A stretch of 64,000 bases of DNA from Zhongshania sp. (GCA_018066965.1 JAGPVP010000026.1:27868-91867), one strand, 5' to 3'. Numbered from the stretch's first letter, positions 1 to 8,591 are shown. The notes: generated by a model from the letters alone, not told the origin. Program-made: numbers and translations.

Positions 1-1
1 C

Positions 2-697
2 ACCGACCCTGCTTGTATTGCCGCGCTATTGCCACCGGGTATCAGCCCCGGCAAAACCCCAAAGGTCACGTTGACTATTTACAATTTTCCAGTATTAAAT
101 GAGCCAGAATATGGCTGCGTGGTAAACATCGATGCTAATTACAGCGGTATAGAAGGTGAGTACACGCTGGGCATCGCTATTGACCAAGAAGCGGCGATAT
201 ACGGCAGTCATGAGCGCTGGGGACAGCCTAAGTTTTATGGCGAAACCAAGTATTTCCGTTTGATGGATTATATTAGCGCGAGCGTTACGCACCGTGGTTA
301 TACCTTCCTTGAATACAGCGGCCAAGTCGCTGGCCCCGGTGAAATCCCTCCTGAATTTGAAACCAATGAATGGTGGATTAAATGTTTGCGCGGTGTCGAT
401 ATGGCTTCGACTGACTATGATTTTCCACCCCATGTTGTGCGGGTATACAGTAAATACGGCACCGCCTATGTTGAAAAATTACGCGGCAAACTGACCCTTA
501 GCGACAGTCCTTGGGATCCTGTCGCGAGTAAGTTGCCAGTGCGCAGCGAGCCTGCAGCGCATTTGTGGACCCCGATATTCCTAGATCGCAAGATTACGCT
601 AGAAGGGCCTTTAGATCCTGAAGGCTTTCAGCCGTTTGCGGATACCATCGGTGGTTCTCGTTGGCCGGGAGAGTTTGGCGCGCCTAAGAAGGGCTAG
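2..697 (+). CDS. Acetoacetate decarboxylase-family protein (5' partial)
   Basis: The reading frame is open from the window edge, so the true start lies to the left. The first codons read as the usual family N-terminus (TDPACIAALLPPG). The visible part is about 231 residues. It keeps the family pattern of a compact beta-rich fold, with a segment like GEYTLGIAIDQEAAIYGSHE followed by WGQPKFYGE. These resemble acetoacetate decarboxylase-like enzymes, which act on small keto acids or related ligands; many members are not true decarboxylases. The Schiff-base Lys of classical ADC may be the K of the GQPK stretch, but I cannot align it with certainty. The substrate is unknown. The gene ends about 70 bases before the convergent TetR gene. 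Confidence 0.7.
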   Translation, partial: TDPACIAALLPPGISPGKTPKVTLTIYNFPVLNEPEYGCVVNIDANYSGIEGEYTLGIAIDQEAAIYGSHERWGQPKFYGETKYFRLMDYISASVTHRGYTFLEYSGQVAGPGEIPPEFETNEWWIKCLRGVDMASTDYDFPPHVVRVYSKYGTAYVEKLRGKLTLSDSPWDPVASKLPVRSEPAAHLWTPIFLDRKITLEGPLDPEGFQPFADTIGGSRWPGEFGAPKKG

Positions 698-766
698 TCG
701 TGCTTGTGTGGCGGGCACTCATGACGCCACTTATCGCATGGCTGGCGGGATTGCCTCGGTATTGCT

Positions 767-1384
767 TTATACCGAGGTTTTAATAATAAAAGCGGGTATA
801 ACAAAGTCCTTAATATATTGCCGAATTTGCTCGGCCGAGCACTCGGCTTCAATCGCCATACGTGAAAAATTATGCTGCATGATGATGATCCAGTTAATGA
901 TGTCGGAGTCATCGATTTTAAGAATATGCGCGTCATCCGCACTTAATTTTTTCAGTAGGGGCTTCCAAGTCTCGGATATCGCATCTTTTATTGGCGATTC
1001 TTCACCGTTCAATATGGTTTTAAACACGTGAGAGGTTTCCACTAGTACTCGCACGCTTTCGTCTTTAAATGCCTGTTCTGCGCTCGACAGAAAATACACT
1101 TCTAAGGCTTGCTCCATACTTGTACAGCCACTAATTTTTGCCTTGATTTTGGCGTTAAATTGCTCGGCGCGGTAGGCTAAAAAGCTACTGATTAGGTTGT
1201 TTCGGTTGCTATATTTACGGTAAATAGTGATTCGGCTTAAGCCTGCTTGTTCCGCAATATTCTCCATGGTGGTTTTTTCTAAACCATAAATCTTGATGCA
1301 ACTAGTAACAGCCTCCATAAGCACTTGACGCTTTTTTTCGGCAGTTTTCGCTGTTATTTGTGTATTTTTCGTGGAAGTTAGCAT
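767..1384 (-). CDS. TetR/AcrR family transcriptional regulator
   Basis: A 205-residue protein with an N-terminal TetR helix-turn-helix (about residues 17-60; the recognition region reads AEQAGLSRITIYRKY) and an all-helical C-terminal ligand domain with no clear specificity. The ATG at 1384 is preferred because it gives the normal short N-terminus. An upstream in-frame TTG at 1474 would add 30 residues unlike the family, and no strong ribosome-binding site supports either. It is divergent from the TonB-dependent receptor, and the shared intergenic region carries a repeated palindromic box. It probably represses that receptor and itself; this is inferred from layout. Confidence 0.85.
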   Translation of the reverse strand: MLTSTKNTQITAKTAEKKRQVLMEAVTSCIKIYGLEKTTMENIAEQAGLSRITIYRKYSNRNNLISSFLAYRAEQFNAKIKAKISGCTSMEQALEVYFLSSAEQAFKDESVRVLVETSHVFKTILNGEESPIKDAISETWKPLLKKLSADDAHILKIDDSDIINWIIIMQHNFSRMAIEAECSAEQIRQYIKDFVIPAFIIKTSV

Positions 1385-1455
1385 GTTTTGGCTTTGTTGG
1401 AATTCCTGTTTAGAGGCGATGAGTCTTGCACGGGGATGGCAGCAAAGTCGAAATA

Positions 1456-1465
1456 TTAATCGATT
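1456..1465. promoter_or_regulatory. Candidate operator copy 1 (TTAATCGATT)
   Basis: The 10-mer TTAATCGATT lies upstream of the TetR gene start and recurs at 1577-1586 in the same divergent intergenic region. Its core AATCGATT is self-complementary. It may be a TetR-family binding box; this is an inference from repetition and position. Confidence 0.4.
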
Positions 1466-1577
1466 TGTTAACAAGATAGCAATTTGATACCGCCGCTTAG
1501 GGGCGGTGGCAGGGTTGCTATTTGCGGGCTAGCTTGTAAGCGAGTCGGAGAGTGTGAACCCGCAATCAAAATTAATT

Positions 1578-1587
1578 TAATCGATTA
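1578..1587. promoter_or_regulatory. Candidate operator copy 2 (palindrome TAATCGATTA)
   Basis: TAATCGATTA is a perfect 10-base palindrome. It ends eight bases upstream of the -35 box of the receptor promoter at 1596, a position suitable for controlling that promoter. The same box without the last A is found at 1456-1465. Confidence 0.45.
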
Positions 1588-1595
1588 GCTAAATC

Positions 1596-1624
1596 TTGAC
1601 ACACTAAATGATACGTATTATAAA
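1596..1624 (+). promoter_or_regulatory. Strong sigma70 promoter for the TonB-dependent receptor
   Basis: TTGACA at 1596-1601 and TATAAA at 1619-1624 are separated by exactly 17 bases, giving a near-consensus housekeeping promoter. The start of transcription would fall near 1631, leaving a leader of about 60 bases before the ATG at 1694. Confidence 0.75.
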
Positions 1625-1693
1625 TATTTGTAACAAAGCGATGACAGAGATCTCGCTGACAATAATTATTAACAAATGGAAGGTGCGCAATAA

Positions 1694-4081
1694 ATGGCCA
1701 GTTTAGTGAGTCCGACAGGACGCGTGGCAAATCTGCAAGAAAGGCCCTCAATGTTTGGGCGCTTACGTTTAGCTCGGGCGATCTCACTGGTATCCCTCAG
1801 TACTGTCGTCCTTGCGGGTTCACCTGCTTGGGCGCAGAAAGAGGCGGGTACTGAGACTCGCGCTAAGAACCGACTAATTGAAGAAGTAGTTGTTATGGCG
1901 CAGAAACGCGCCGAAGACGCGCAGGATGTTCCAATTTCGCTTTCTGCGTTTTCGGAGCAGAAGCTAGATGCAATGGGTATCGACGATCCTAAAGATTTAG
2001 CTCAGTTCACACCGGGGATGTATTACGGTCAGACGGTAAACTTCGCGGTAATTTATATTCGTGGTGTGGGTAGTGATGCCTTCCTGCCAGATTCCGACCC
2101 CAGCGTTGCTACTTACATTGACGGTATTTACTACCCGTTTGCTAACGGTCAGTCGCAGGCATTTGGTGCGGTTGAACGGGTAGAGGTGTTAAAAGGGCCG
2201 CAGGGTACCTTGTTTGGTCGGAATTCTACCGGTGGTGCCATTAATATTATCACCAAGTCACCGGGTGTGGAGCCTGAGGCCTCGGTCTTGGCGAGCAAAG
2301 AGAGCTTTGACAGTACCAATCTTCGCTTGCATGGAAGCACCCCAATCACTGACTGGTTAGCCGCGAGCGTGTCATATACCAAGGCAGAAGCAGACAATTA
2401 CTACAAGGGTACGCGTGGTGATGGTAATGGTGGCAGAGAGTCATTCCCTAAAGAGGAAAGTGAAGGCTACCGGATGAAAATTCGTTTCTCGCCGACCGAG
2501 AACATGGACTTAAACCTCGCTTATATTAAATTCGATCAATACGGTGTTAGCTCGACAGCTATGCCAAATGTGGCGCCAAGCGTGCTTGCGCAAACCTTGG
2601 GTATCGAAGCGCAAACCCGAGAATATTATGTTGATGTCGACGTACCAAGTTACTTCTCTTTAGACAACGATGTGTACTACGGACAGTTTGAATGGCGCAC
2701 CGATTGGTTCGACATGAAAATTCTGGCCAGCAAACAAGATATCGCAACCGACAACGTCTATGACTTTGACGGCTCCGATACTCCTTTTATCACCTTTGAT
2801 GCTAAGGGCCAGTTTGCAGACGTAAAAACCCAAGAGATTCAGTTCTTGTCGAACGAAAATGGACCGGAGTGGATAGAGTGGATTGTCGGTGCCTTCCATT
2901 TAGAGCAAGAGTCAGGGTTTCCACTTAACCGTTTGTCGGTGCTGGGCTTGGATCTAAGTGATGGTGCTTTATTGGGGATTCCGGTACCGCAAGGTCTAGT
3001 TGATGTGGTTAGTGGCTTAACCAGCGGTTTGGGGATTTCTGTGCCAGATGGTGTGTCACTTGGTTTGGTGTCGTTGTTGGGGACTAAGTCAACGGCGTAT
3101 TTTGCGCAATCTACGTTGCACTTCACTGATGATTTATACCTGACCTTGGGTGGTCGTTATCAAGAAGAGACCCGTGGCGTTATTGAATCTAGTGTTGGTC
3201 TTGTCGGCTTAGATGGCAGTAATAGCAGCCTGCTGCAATTCAGCCGTCCAGTATCAGACACCAATAATTTCTCACCTAAGGTTTCGGTGGGGTATAACTT
3301 TAGCGATGACATCTTGGCCTACGCAACATATACACAAGGTTATAAGAGTGGCACCTTCAATACTGTCAACGTATACGATGAGCCAGAATACGTTCGTCCA
3401 GAAACAGTAACCACCAAAGAGATAGGTCTTAAATCCCAATTCTTTGATCAAGGTTTAACAATGAACTTTGCGATTTTTGAAAATGAAATCGAAGATTTAC
3501 AAGTTCAGTTTATTTCCTTATTGAGCGGTGGTGCAGTATCACTTGAGAATGCGGGTGGCGCGAGAATTCGCGGTATTGATTTCGATTCGCAATGGGTGCC
3601 AATGCCAAATATGAATCCAGGACTTGTGCTTGCATTAACTGGGTCGTACCTTGATTCTGAGTACACCTCGTATGTGAACGGTAGTGGTTATAACGAAGGC
3701 GACGGTTTCTACAATAACCGCCAGGGCGACTTTACGGGGAACCGTGTAACACGTACGCCTAAATTCAGCGGAAGTTTTGGTCTAAACCAAGTTATTGAAG
3801 TGTCGGATATCGGTGAGCTGGAGTTTTCTACCAGCGTTTACTACAACCAAGGGTTCTATTACCTAGCCCAAAATTCGCCTGTATCGTGGGAAGATGAATA
3901 TTATGTGGTAGATGCAGCATTAGGATTTTTGCATTACGACACGAATATTCGGGTAACTGCCTTTGGTAAAAACTTAAGCGATGATCGTTATACCTACTCA
4001 CAATTTCATACTGATGCAGGACGTTCAGATTATTTAGCGCCGCCAAGAACATTCGGTGTGAAAGTGAACTGGGAATATTGA
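1694..4081 (+). CDS. TonB-dependent outer-membrane receptor
   Basis: A 795-residue receptor with a signal peptide, a plug domain and a 22-strand barrel. The plug shows the classical sequence set: EEVVVMAQKRAEDAQDVP near the N-terminus, then FTPGMYYG, YIRGVGSD, ERVEVLKGPQGTLFGRNS and GGAINIITK. The C-terminus ends in an aromatic residue (FGVKVNWEY), as expected for a barrel inserted by the Bam machinery. It belongs to the broad group common in marine proteobacteria that take up iron chelates, sugars or steroids, and the substrate cannot be read from the sequence. The start at 1694 has GGAAGG upstream. A second in-frame ATG at 1751 also has a ribosome-binding site and would give a standard 29-residue signal peptide (MFGRLRLARAIS...AWAQ). 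A terminator follows. Confidence 0.93.
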   Translation: MASLVSPTGRVANLQERPSMFGRLRLARAISLVSLSTVVLAGSPAWAQKEAGTETRAKNRLIEEVVVMAQKRAEDAQDVPISLSAFSEQKLDAMGIDDPKDLAQFTPGMYYGQTVNFAVIYIRGVGSDAFLPDSDPSVATYIDGIYYPFANGQSQAFGAVERVEVLKGPQGTLFGRNSTGGAINIITKSPGVEPEASVLASKESFDSTNLRLHGSTPITDWLAASVSYTKAEADNYYKGTRGDGNGGRESFPKEESEGYRMKIRFSPTENMDLNLAYIKFDQYGVSSTAMPNVAPSVLAQTLGIEAQTREYYVDVDVPSYFSLDNDVYYGQFEWRTDWFDMKILASKQDIATDNVYDFDGSDTPFITFDAKGQFADVKTQEIQFLSNENGPEWIEWIVGAFHLEQESGFPLNRLSVLGLDLSDGALLGIPVPQGLVDVVSGLTSGLGISVPDGVSLGLVSLLGTKSTAYFAQSTLHFTDDLYLTLGGRYQEETRGVIESSVGLVGLDGSNSSLLQFSRPVSDTNNFSPKVSVGYNFSDDILAYATYTQGYKSGTFNTVNVYDEPEYVRPETVTTKEIGLKSQFFDQGLTMNFAIFENEIEDLQVQFISLLSGGAVSLENAGGARIRGIDFDSQWVPMPNMNPGLVLALTGSYLDSEYTSYVNGSGYNEGDGFYNNRQGDFTGNRVTRTPKFSGSFGLNQVIEVSDIGELEFSTSVYYNQGFYYLAQNSPVSWEDEYYVVDAALGFLHYDTNIRVTAFGKNLSDDRYTYSQFHTDAGRSDYLAPPRTFGVKVNWEY

Positions 4082-4107
4082 TTTAGGAAATTAATTGAAG
4101 AATTTTT

Positions 4108-4132
4108 GCGCCCTTCGGGGCGCTTTTTTTTT
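4108..4132 (+). terminator. Rho-independent terminator of the TonB-dependent receptor gene
   Basis: GCGCCC, loop TTCG, GGGCGC, then nine T residues: a textbook intrinsic terminator 27 bases after the stop codon. Confidence 0.92.
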
Positions 4133-4202
4133 GCCGAAATTAACAGTAGTGAGATTGGGTAGGTATTGTTTTATGTGCCGTCGTTGGGGTATGAAATTTA
4201 CT

Positions 4203-4227
4203 CAAAAAAAACCCTGCTAAAGCAGGG
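4203..4227 (-). terminator. Rho-independent terminator of the small secreted protein gene
   Basis: The stem CCCTGCT/AGCAGGG (4212-4227) is flanked on its left by a run of A, which is a U-tract when read on the minus strand. It lies just past the stop of the minus-strand gene ending at 4255. Confidence 0.8.
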
Positions 4228-4254
4228 CAAAAATACATAAATAAAAATTTAGTT

Positions 4255-4596
4255 TTACAATCCTGGAAGCGTGCCTAGAGCGCCTAGAGGATTGCCGTCG
4301 AGGGTGAGTAAGGCGCCAATCTCATCAATTGGGTTACCTAGCAGAATGCCGGTAAGTGTACTGGCCTGCGGTGCTAAGCCTACTACCACGGGGGTGAGGG
4401 GGCTGCTGAATAATAATGTGGTAACAACCGGCAGCCCTTCGCCAACGCCTACCGCAGTTAAAGAGGTAACAAGACTGGCTGGAGCGACGTCACCAATAGC
4501 GGGTATAGGTAAACCTAAAAACTGTGCATTTGACAGCGACGAACTAAGGGCGAGAACAGCGGCTGCCATAAGTGGTTTTGTAGATATTTTTTTCAT
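4255..4596 (-). CDS. Small secreted hydrophobic Gly/Leu/Pro-rich protein of unknown function
   Basis: A 113-residue protein with a clear signal peptide (MKKISTKPLMAAAVLALSSS, cleavage probably after SNAQ). The mature part is rich in Leu, Gly, Pro, Val and Ala and has almost no charged residues (GLPIPAIGDVAPASL, GLAPQASTLTGILLG). The ATG at 4596 is chosen over an upstream ATG because it has GGAG in front and begins directly with the signal peptide. The composition recalls the linker parts of the large repeat protein at 56.5-59.2 kb, but I see no alignable repeat. It has its own terminator and seems to be a single-gene unit. I do not recognise a family. Confidence 0.6.
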   Translation of the reverse strand: MKKISTKPLMAAAVLALSSSLSNAQFLGLPIPAIGDVAPASLVTSLTAVGVGEGLPVVTTLLFSSPLTPVVVGLAPQASTLTGILLGNPIDEIGALLTLDGNPLGALGTLPGL

Positions 4597-4953
4597 CGTG
4601 AACTCCATTTTTGTTACGCTAATTATCATCGTTATAAATTTAATCTAACATGATTAGGTTGTAAAATTAAACTTTTATTTTTTGTGTACAAGTTCCGTTT
4701 TAATTGAGGTTTTACTCAGCTTCACATGATGAATAGCGATCGCTTACAGCATTGTCAGGCGATCTGACTTCGCCCCATAGTGGTGCGGGCAGTGTTCCGT
4801 GTTGGTGCGATATTGGCGGTTGATATTTTAGACGAGTTCTTGGTAATTCACTTAAAGGCCCATAGAATAGGTATTCAGCGGGCTTGGCATGAAACCTGTA
4901 TTAGTGCTAATGTCCGCACTCTTGGTGACATTGGACGAATTACAATTTGAAAA
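4597..4953. other. Gene-free region ahead of the guanidine operon
   Basis: No supportable gene. The left part holds the promoter of the minus-strand secreted protein. On the plus strand, TTGGCA at 4884-4889 and TAATGT at 4908-4913, 18 bases apart, are a weak candidate promoter for the riboswitch transcript. Confidence 0.4.
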
Positions 4954-5078
4954 TGGAAAGCTAGGGTTCCGATCTCAATATTCTTGAGGTGACTGGTCCG
5001 AGAGCTTTCGACCTTCGGCGCATTTAGCAACTATGCTAAATCACAAGGTTACACGGCGGGACAAAAGCCCGGGAGACG
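4954..5078 (+). ncRNA. Guanidine-I (ykkC/yxkD) riboswitch
   Basis: The leader holds the conserved blocks of the guanidine-I aptamer in order: GGAAAGCTAGGGTTCCG (4955-4971), then GGTCCGAGAG (4996-5005), then after a variable hairpin ACACGGCGGGACAAAAGCCC (5051-5070) followed by GGGAGA (5071-5076). These are the signature sequences of the class, which senses free guanidinium. The genes downstream are the guanidine transport and breakdown set that this RNA is known to control. No U-tract terminator is seen before the first gene. A small hairpin at 5082-5094 abuts the AGGAG ribosome-binding site, so control at translation is likely; that last step is inferred. Confidence 0.95.
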
Positions 5079-5138
5079 ATCGGCGATATTCGCCAGGAGT
5101 GCTCTATGAATCCGTGTAAGACCGCTGGAGGTTTACCC

Positions 5139-6182
5139 ATGAAGCGATTTGCCGCTTTACTTCTTACCCTGACGTTCTCGTCATTCTCTGCTGCCGCTAC
5201 CGACAGCTTTAAAATTTGCTGGTCTATTTACGTGGGTTGGATGCCTTGGGGCTACGGCGCCGAGCAAAAAATCGTAGACAAGTGGGCTAAAAAATATGAC
5301 CTTGACATTGAGGTTGTACAGATCAACGACTACATCGAATCCATCAACCAATACACCACCGGCGAATTTGCCGCCTGTGCCATGACCAATATGGACGCAT
5401 TGACTATTCCCGCCGCTGGCGGTGTCGATAGCACCGCGTTGATCGTTGGTGACTTTTCAAACGGCAATGATGGTGTGGTGCTCAAAGGCTCCAAAAAACT
5501 GCAAGACATAAAGGGCCAGCGGGTTAACTTGGTTGAGTTGAGTGTTTCGCATTACCTTCTTGCGCGTGGTTTAGAAAGCGTGGGTATGAGTGAGTCTGAT
5601 GTGACTGTGGTGAATACCTCTGACGCCGATATGGTTGCAGTATTCCCAACAGCTGGCGTCACATCGGTAACGACATGGAATCCTCTGTTAAGCGAAATTT
5701 TAACGATGCCTGATGCGAATATGGTATTCGACTCCTCAAAAATCCCCGGCGAAATTATCGACTTATTAGTGATCAATACCGACGTACTGAAAGCCAACCC
5801 TAATTTGGGTAAAGCGCTAACTGGCGCATGGTATGAAATTATGGCGACCATGAGCGATGCCGGTAAAACAGGTGTGGCGGCGCGTACTGAAATGGGCACG
5901 GCGTCTGGCACCGATCTAGCTGGTTACGAAGCACAATTGGCAAGCACAAAAATGTTTTACAGCGCTGAGAGCGCGGTGGAATTTACCAACAGCGCCGCGT
6001 TGAAAACGACGATGAAGAATGTGGCTGAATTCTCCTTCGAACATGGCTTGCTAGGTGAAGGCGCACCGGATGCTGGCTTTATTGGCATAGAAACACCCGC
6101 TGGTGTGTTTGGTAATAGCAGTAATATTAAACTCCGCTTTGATCCTAGTTATATGCAAATGGCTGCCGACGGAAAACTGTAA
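5139..6182 (+). CDS. Guanidine ABC transporter, periplasmic substrate-binding protein (NitT/TauT type)
   Basis: A 347-residue binding protein with a signal peptide (MKRFAALLLTLTFSSFSAAA), then FKICWSIYVGWMPWGYG, the usual start of the urea-carboxylase-associated binding proteins in the nitrate/taurine family. Under a guanidine-I riboswitch and ahead of guanidine carboxylase, the ligand is very probably guanidine. Two in-frame starts compete. ATG 5106 has AGGAG just upstream and adds MNPCKTAGGLP. ATG 5139 has GGAGG at a good distance and begins exactly at the signal peptide, so it is preferred. A strong hairpin after the stop separates it from the permease gene. Confidence 0.9.
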   Translation: MKRFAALLLTLTFSSFSAAATDSFKICWSIYVGWMPWGYGAEQKIVDKWAKKYDLDIEVVQINDYIESINQYTTGEFAACAMTNMDALTIPAAGGVDSTALIVGDFSNGNDGVVLKGSKKLQDIKGQRVNLVELSVSHYLLARGLESVGMSESDVTVVNTSDADMVAVFPTAGVTSVTTWNPLLSEILTMPDANMVFDSSKIPGEIIDLLVINTDVLKANPNLGKALTGAWYEIMATMSDAGKTGVAARTEMGTASGTDLAGYEAQLASTKMFYSAESAVEFTNSAALKTTMKNVAEFSFEHGLLGEGAPDAGFIGIETPAGVFGNSSNIKLRFDPSYMQMAADGKL

Positions 6183-6188
6183 GTAAGT

Positions 6189-6228
6189 GGCGCTATGCTA
6201 GGCCCAAACAATTACCTAGCGTAGCGCC
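6189..6228 (+). promoter_or_regulatory. Strong intercistronic hairpin after the binding-protein gene
   Basis: GGCGCTATGCTAGG (6189-6202) pairs with CCTAGCGTAGCGCC (6215-6228) over 14 pairs with one wobble and a 12-base loop. No U-run follows, so it is not a classical terminator. Such hairpins often protect the upstream mRNA so that binding protein is made in excess over the membrane parts. That role is inferred. Confidence 0.6.
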
Positions 6229-6280
6229 CGATAGTAAGAGCGGTAAAAGCAGTAGCAAATAGCAGTAAAACAAGGTCTCT

Positions 6281-7105
6281 ATGAAACGACTTATTAATTT
6301 CACACCCGCGCGTATATGGCGAATCGGTCTGGCCTTGCTGCCATTCGCGATTATTATTCTGATTTATATTTCTGCGTCAGACGCTCGGCTTGCAGAAAAT
6401 CCTCAGGATAAATTACTGCCTAGCTTTACTCAGATGGGCGACGCTATTCAGCGTCTTGCCTTTGAGCCCAGCAAACGCAGCGGTGACTATTTGTTTTGGC
6501 AAGATACCATGAGCAGTCTCCGTCGCTTGGGCTTGGGTATGGTAATTGCTGCGTCTTTGGGAATGTTTTTTGGCCTAATGACAGGGGCTTTACCGGTATT
6601 AAATGCCAGCTTTGCGCCGCTGCTTACCGTGGTGTCGTTGGTGCCACCAATGGCCTTGCTACCGGTACTTTTTATTGTGTTTGGCTTGGGTGAGGTGTCG
6701 AAAGTCGCCTTGATTGCCATTGGTGTGACACCCTTTATTGCCAGAGATATTCAAAAGCGGACCTTAGAGATTCCCCGTGAACAATTAGTTAAGGCGCAGA
6801 CCTTGGGTGCTAATAGCGGCCAGATTATTCTCCGTGTATTAATACCCCAGTTAATGCCGCGACTGATTGACGCGGTGCGTCTGTCATTGGGCTCGGCGTG
6901 GTTGTTCTTGATTGCTGCTGAGGCAATTGCGTCCACAGATGGCTTGGGTTACCGCGTATTCTTGGTGCGCCGTTATCTTTCTATGGATGTGATTTTGCCC
7001 TACGTGGCATGGATAACTGTGCTGGCGTTTACCATCGATTATTGCCTAGCTCGTTTGAGCCGCTTTGCCTTTCCTTGGCATGCGCAGCAGGAGGGCAAGT
7101 CATGA
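6281..7105 (+). CDS. Guanidine ABC transporter permease (BPD_transp_1 family)
   Basis: A 274-residue inner-membrane protein with about six hydrophobic helices: an N-terminal anchor (IGLALLPFAIIILIYIS) and the binding-protein-dependent permease core. The EAA-like loop that docks the ATPase is visible as EQLVKAQTLGANSGQII. It belongs to the SsuC/TauC/NrtB group. It overlaps the ATPase gene by ATGA, showing translational coupling. Together with the preceding binding protein and the next ATPase it forms a complete importer. Confidence 0.92.
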   Translation: MKRLINFTPARIWRIGLALLPFAIIILIYISASDARLAENPQDKLLPSFTQMGDAIQRLAFEPSKRSGDYLFWQDTMSSLRRLGLGMVIAASLGMFFGLMTGALPVLNASFAPLLTVVSLVPPMALLPVLFIVFGLGEVSKVALIAIGVTPFIARDIQKRTLEIPREQLVKAQTLGANSGQIILRVLIPQLMPRLIDAVRLSLGSAWLFLIAAEAIASTDGLGYRVFLVRRYLSMDVILPYVAWITVLAFTIDYCLARLSRFAFPWHAQQEGKS

Positions 7106-7878
7106 TTGAAATTAAAAATATATGGAAGCGCTTTGGCGACAACGTCATTTTAGAAAACATTTCCGCCACCGTAAAAGAAGGTGAATTTATCACCTTGGTG
7201 GGTGCCTCTGGCTGCGGCAAAAGTACGTTTCTGAAAATGCTCTTAGGTACCGACTCGGCATCGCAGGGCAGCATATTGCTAGACGGCAAGCCGATTCCCT
7301 CTGAGCCAGATGCCGAGCGCGGTGTGGTTTTTCAGCAGTATTCGGTGTTTCCCCATTTAAGCGTACTAGAAAACGTGGTGATTGCTCGCGAGTTTGAAAA
7401 AACAAAGCTCGGATTTTTGTGGGGCGGTGCAAAGAAAGCTGCGCGTGCAGAGGCGGCGGAGCTATTAGATATTGTTGGCTTGAGTCATATGCGGAATCGC
7501 TATCCCGATGAGCTGTCAGGCGGCATGCGCCAGCGCTTAGCCATCGCTCAGGCATTAATTTTAAAGCCGCGAATTCTATTATTAGATGAACCCTTTGGAG
7601 CCTTGGACCCCGGTATTCGTGCCGACATGCATGAGCTGGTCTTAGATCTTTGGCGCAAACACAAACTCACTATATTTATGGTTACCCATGACTTGAAAGA
7701 GGGTTTCCATTTGGGAACACGCTTGTGGGTCTTCGACAAGCGGCGGGTGGATGCCCATGCCCCAAATGCCTATGGCGCAGGTATTACTTATGACTTGCCG
7801 GTAGGTGTGTGCGAGCAAGAAATACTGGATGAAATTGACGAAAGTCTGAGTGTTAAACATCAGACGGAGCATGTATAA
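7102..7878 (+). CDS. Guanidine ABC transporter ATP-binding protein
   Basis: A 258-residue ATPase of the SsuB/TauB/NrtD type. Walker A is GASGCGKST (about residues 34-42), the signature is LSGGMRQR (about 138), Walker B is ILLLDEPFGALD (about 158), and the switch His is in MVTHDL. The start at 7102 overlaps the permease stop. A longer in-frame extension to 7009 is only read-through of the permease sequence in another frame. It energises import of the substrate, probably guanidine, and is followed after three bases by the first DUF1989 gene. Confidence 0.93.
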   Translation: MIEIKNIWKRFGDNVILENISATVKEGEFITLVGASGCGKSTFLKMLLGTDSASQGSILLDGKPIPSEPDAERGVVFQQYSVFPHLSVLENVVIAREFEKTKLGFLWGGAKKAARAEAAELLDIVGLSHMRNRYPDELSGGMRQRLAIAQALILKPRILLLDEPFGALDPGIRADMHELVLDLWRKHKLTIFMVTHDLKEGFHLGTRLWVFDKRRVDAHAPNAYGAGITYDLPVGVCEQEILDEIDESLSVKHQTEHV

Positions 7879-7880
7879 AA

Positions 7881-8591
7881 ATGCAAAATTATCAAACTGA
7901 AATACCCGCAGGCGGCCACTGGTCAATCGAGCTGCGGCGTGGCACCCAAATAACATTGCGCGACCTAGATGGCAACGGTAATGCCGGCATGCTGTTCTAT
8001 AACCCGCGTAACTTATTAGAGCGCTACAACGCGCCAGACACGCTCAAGTGTCAGCACACCTTTAAGCTCACGAAAGGCCATTGCTTGTACTCCGACATGG
8101 GGCGCATTTTTGCCTCGGTTATTGCCGACGACAGCGGTTGGCACGACACCGTGTGCGGCAATATCCATGCAAGCCAGGTCGCAGATCACTGGGGTGCGCG
8201 TGACTACCAGAATGATCGTAATGACTGGCACCAAAATGGTTGCGATGCCTTTTTAACTGAATTGGCAAAGTACGGCCTAGGCGCGGCAGACATGGCCGCC
8301 AACATTAATTGGTTTAGCAAAGTAACGACCGATGCCGACGGGAATATGACGCTGGCGTCCAATGCCAGTGCGGCAGGTAATAGCGTTAGCCTGCGTTTAG
8401 AAATGGATACCTTGGTCTTAATTCACGCCTGCCCTCATCCCCTGCGAAAGGCTGAAGACTACCCGCGCCATCGCATTGGTGTTGAGCTGAGTGTGGCGGC
8501 GCCAATGACAGACGACGATGTGTGCTTGAATCACTGCGACGAGAATCGTCGCGGTTTTAAAAATAACGCGCTGTACTACTTAGGCTGCTGA
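7881..8591 (+). CDS. DUF1989 urea-carboxylase-associated protein, carboxyguanidine deiminase subunit
   Basis: A 236-residue protein of the urea-carboxylase-associated (DUF1989) family, with the motif GWHDTVCGN near residue 88 and a conserved C-terminal set of Cys and His (IHACPHPL). In guanidine-degrading bacteria two such proteins form the deiminase CgdAB, which turns carboxyguanidine, the product of guanidine carboxylase, into allophanate. The next gene is the second subunit. Which of the two corresponds to CgdA or CgdB I cannot fix from the sequence. The start lies three bases after the ATPase stop, so expression is coupled. Confidence 0.88.
   Translation: MQNYQTEIPAGGHWSIELRRGTQITLRDLDGNGNAGMLFYNPRNLLERYNAPDTLKCQHTFKLTKGHCLYSDMGRIFASVIADDSGWHDTVCGNIHASQVADHWGARDYQNDRNDWHQNGCDAFLTELAKYGLGAADMAANINWFSKVTTDADGNMTLASNASAAGNSVSLRLEMDTLVLIHACPHPLRKAEDYPRHRIGVELSVAAPMTDDDVCLNHCDENRRGFKNNALYYLGC

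Noticed and set aside
4271..4648. Plus-strand ORF of 125 codons opposite the small secreted protein
   Set aside because: No ribosome-binding site and a low-complexity translation, while the minus-strand frame has a signal peptide, a ribosome-binding site and a terminator.
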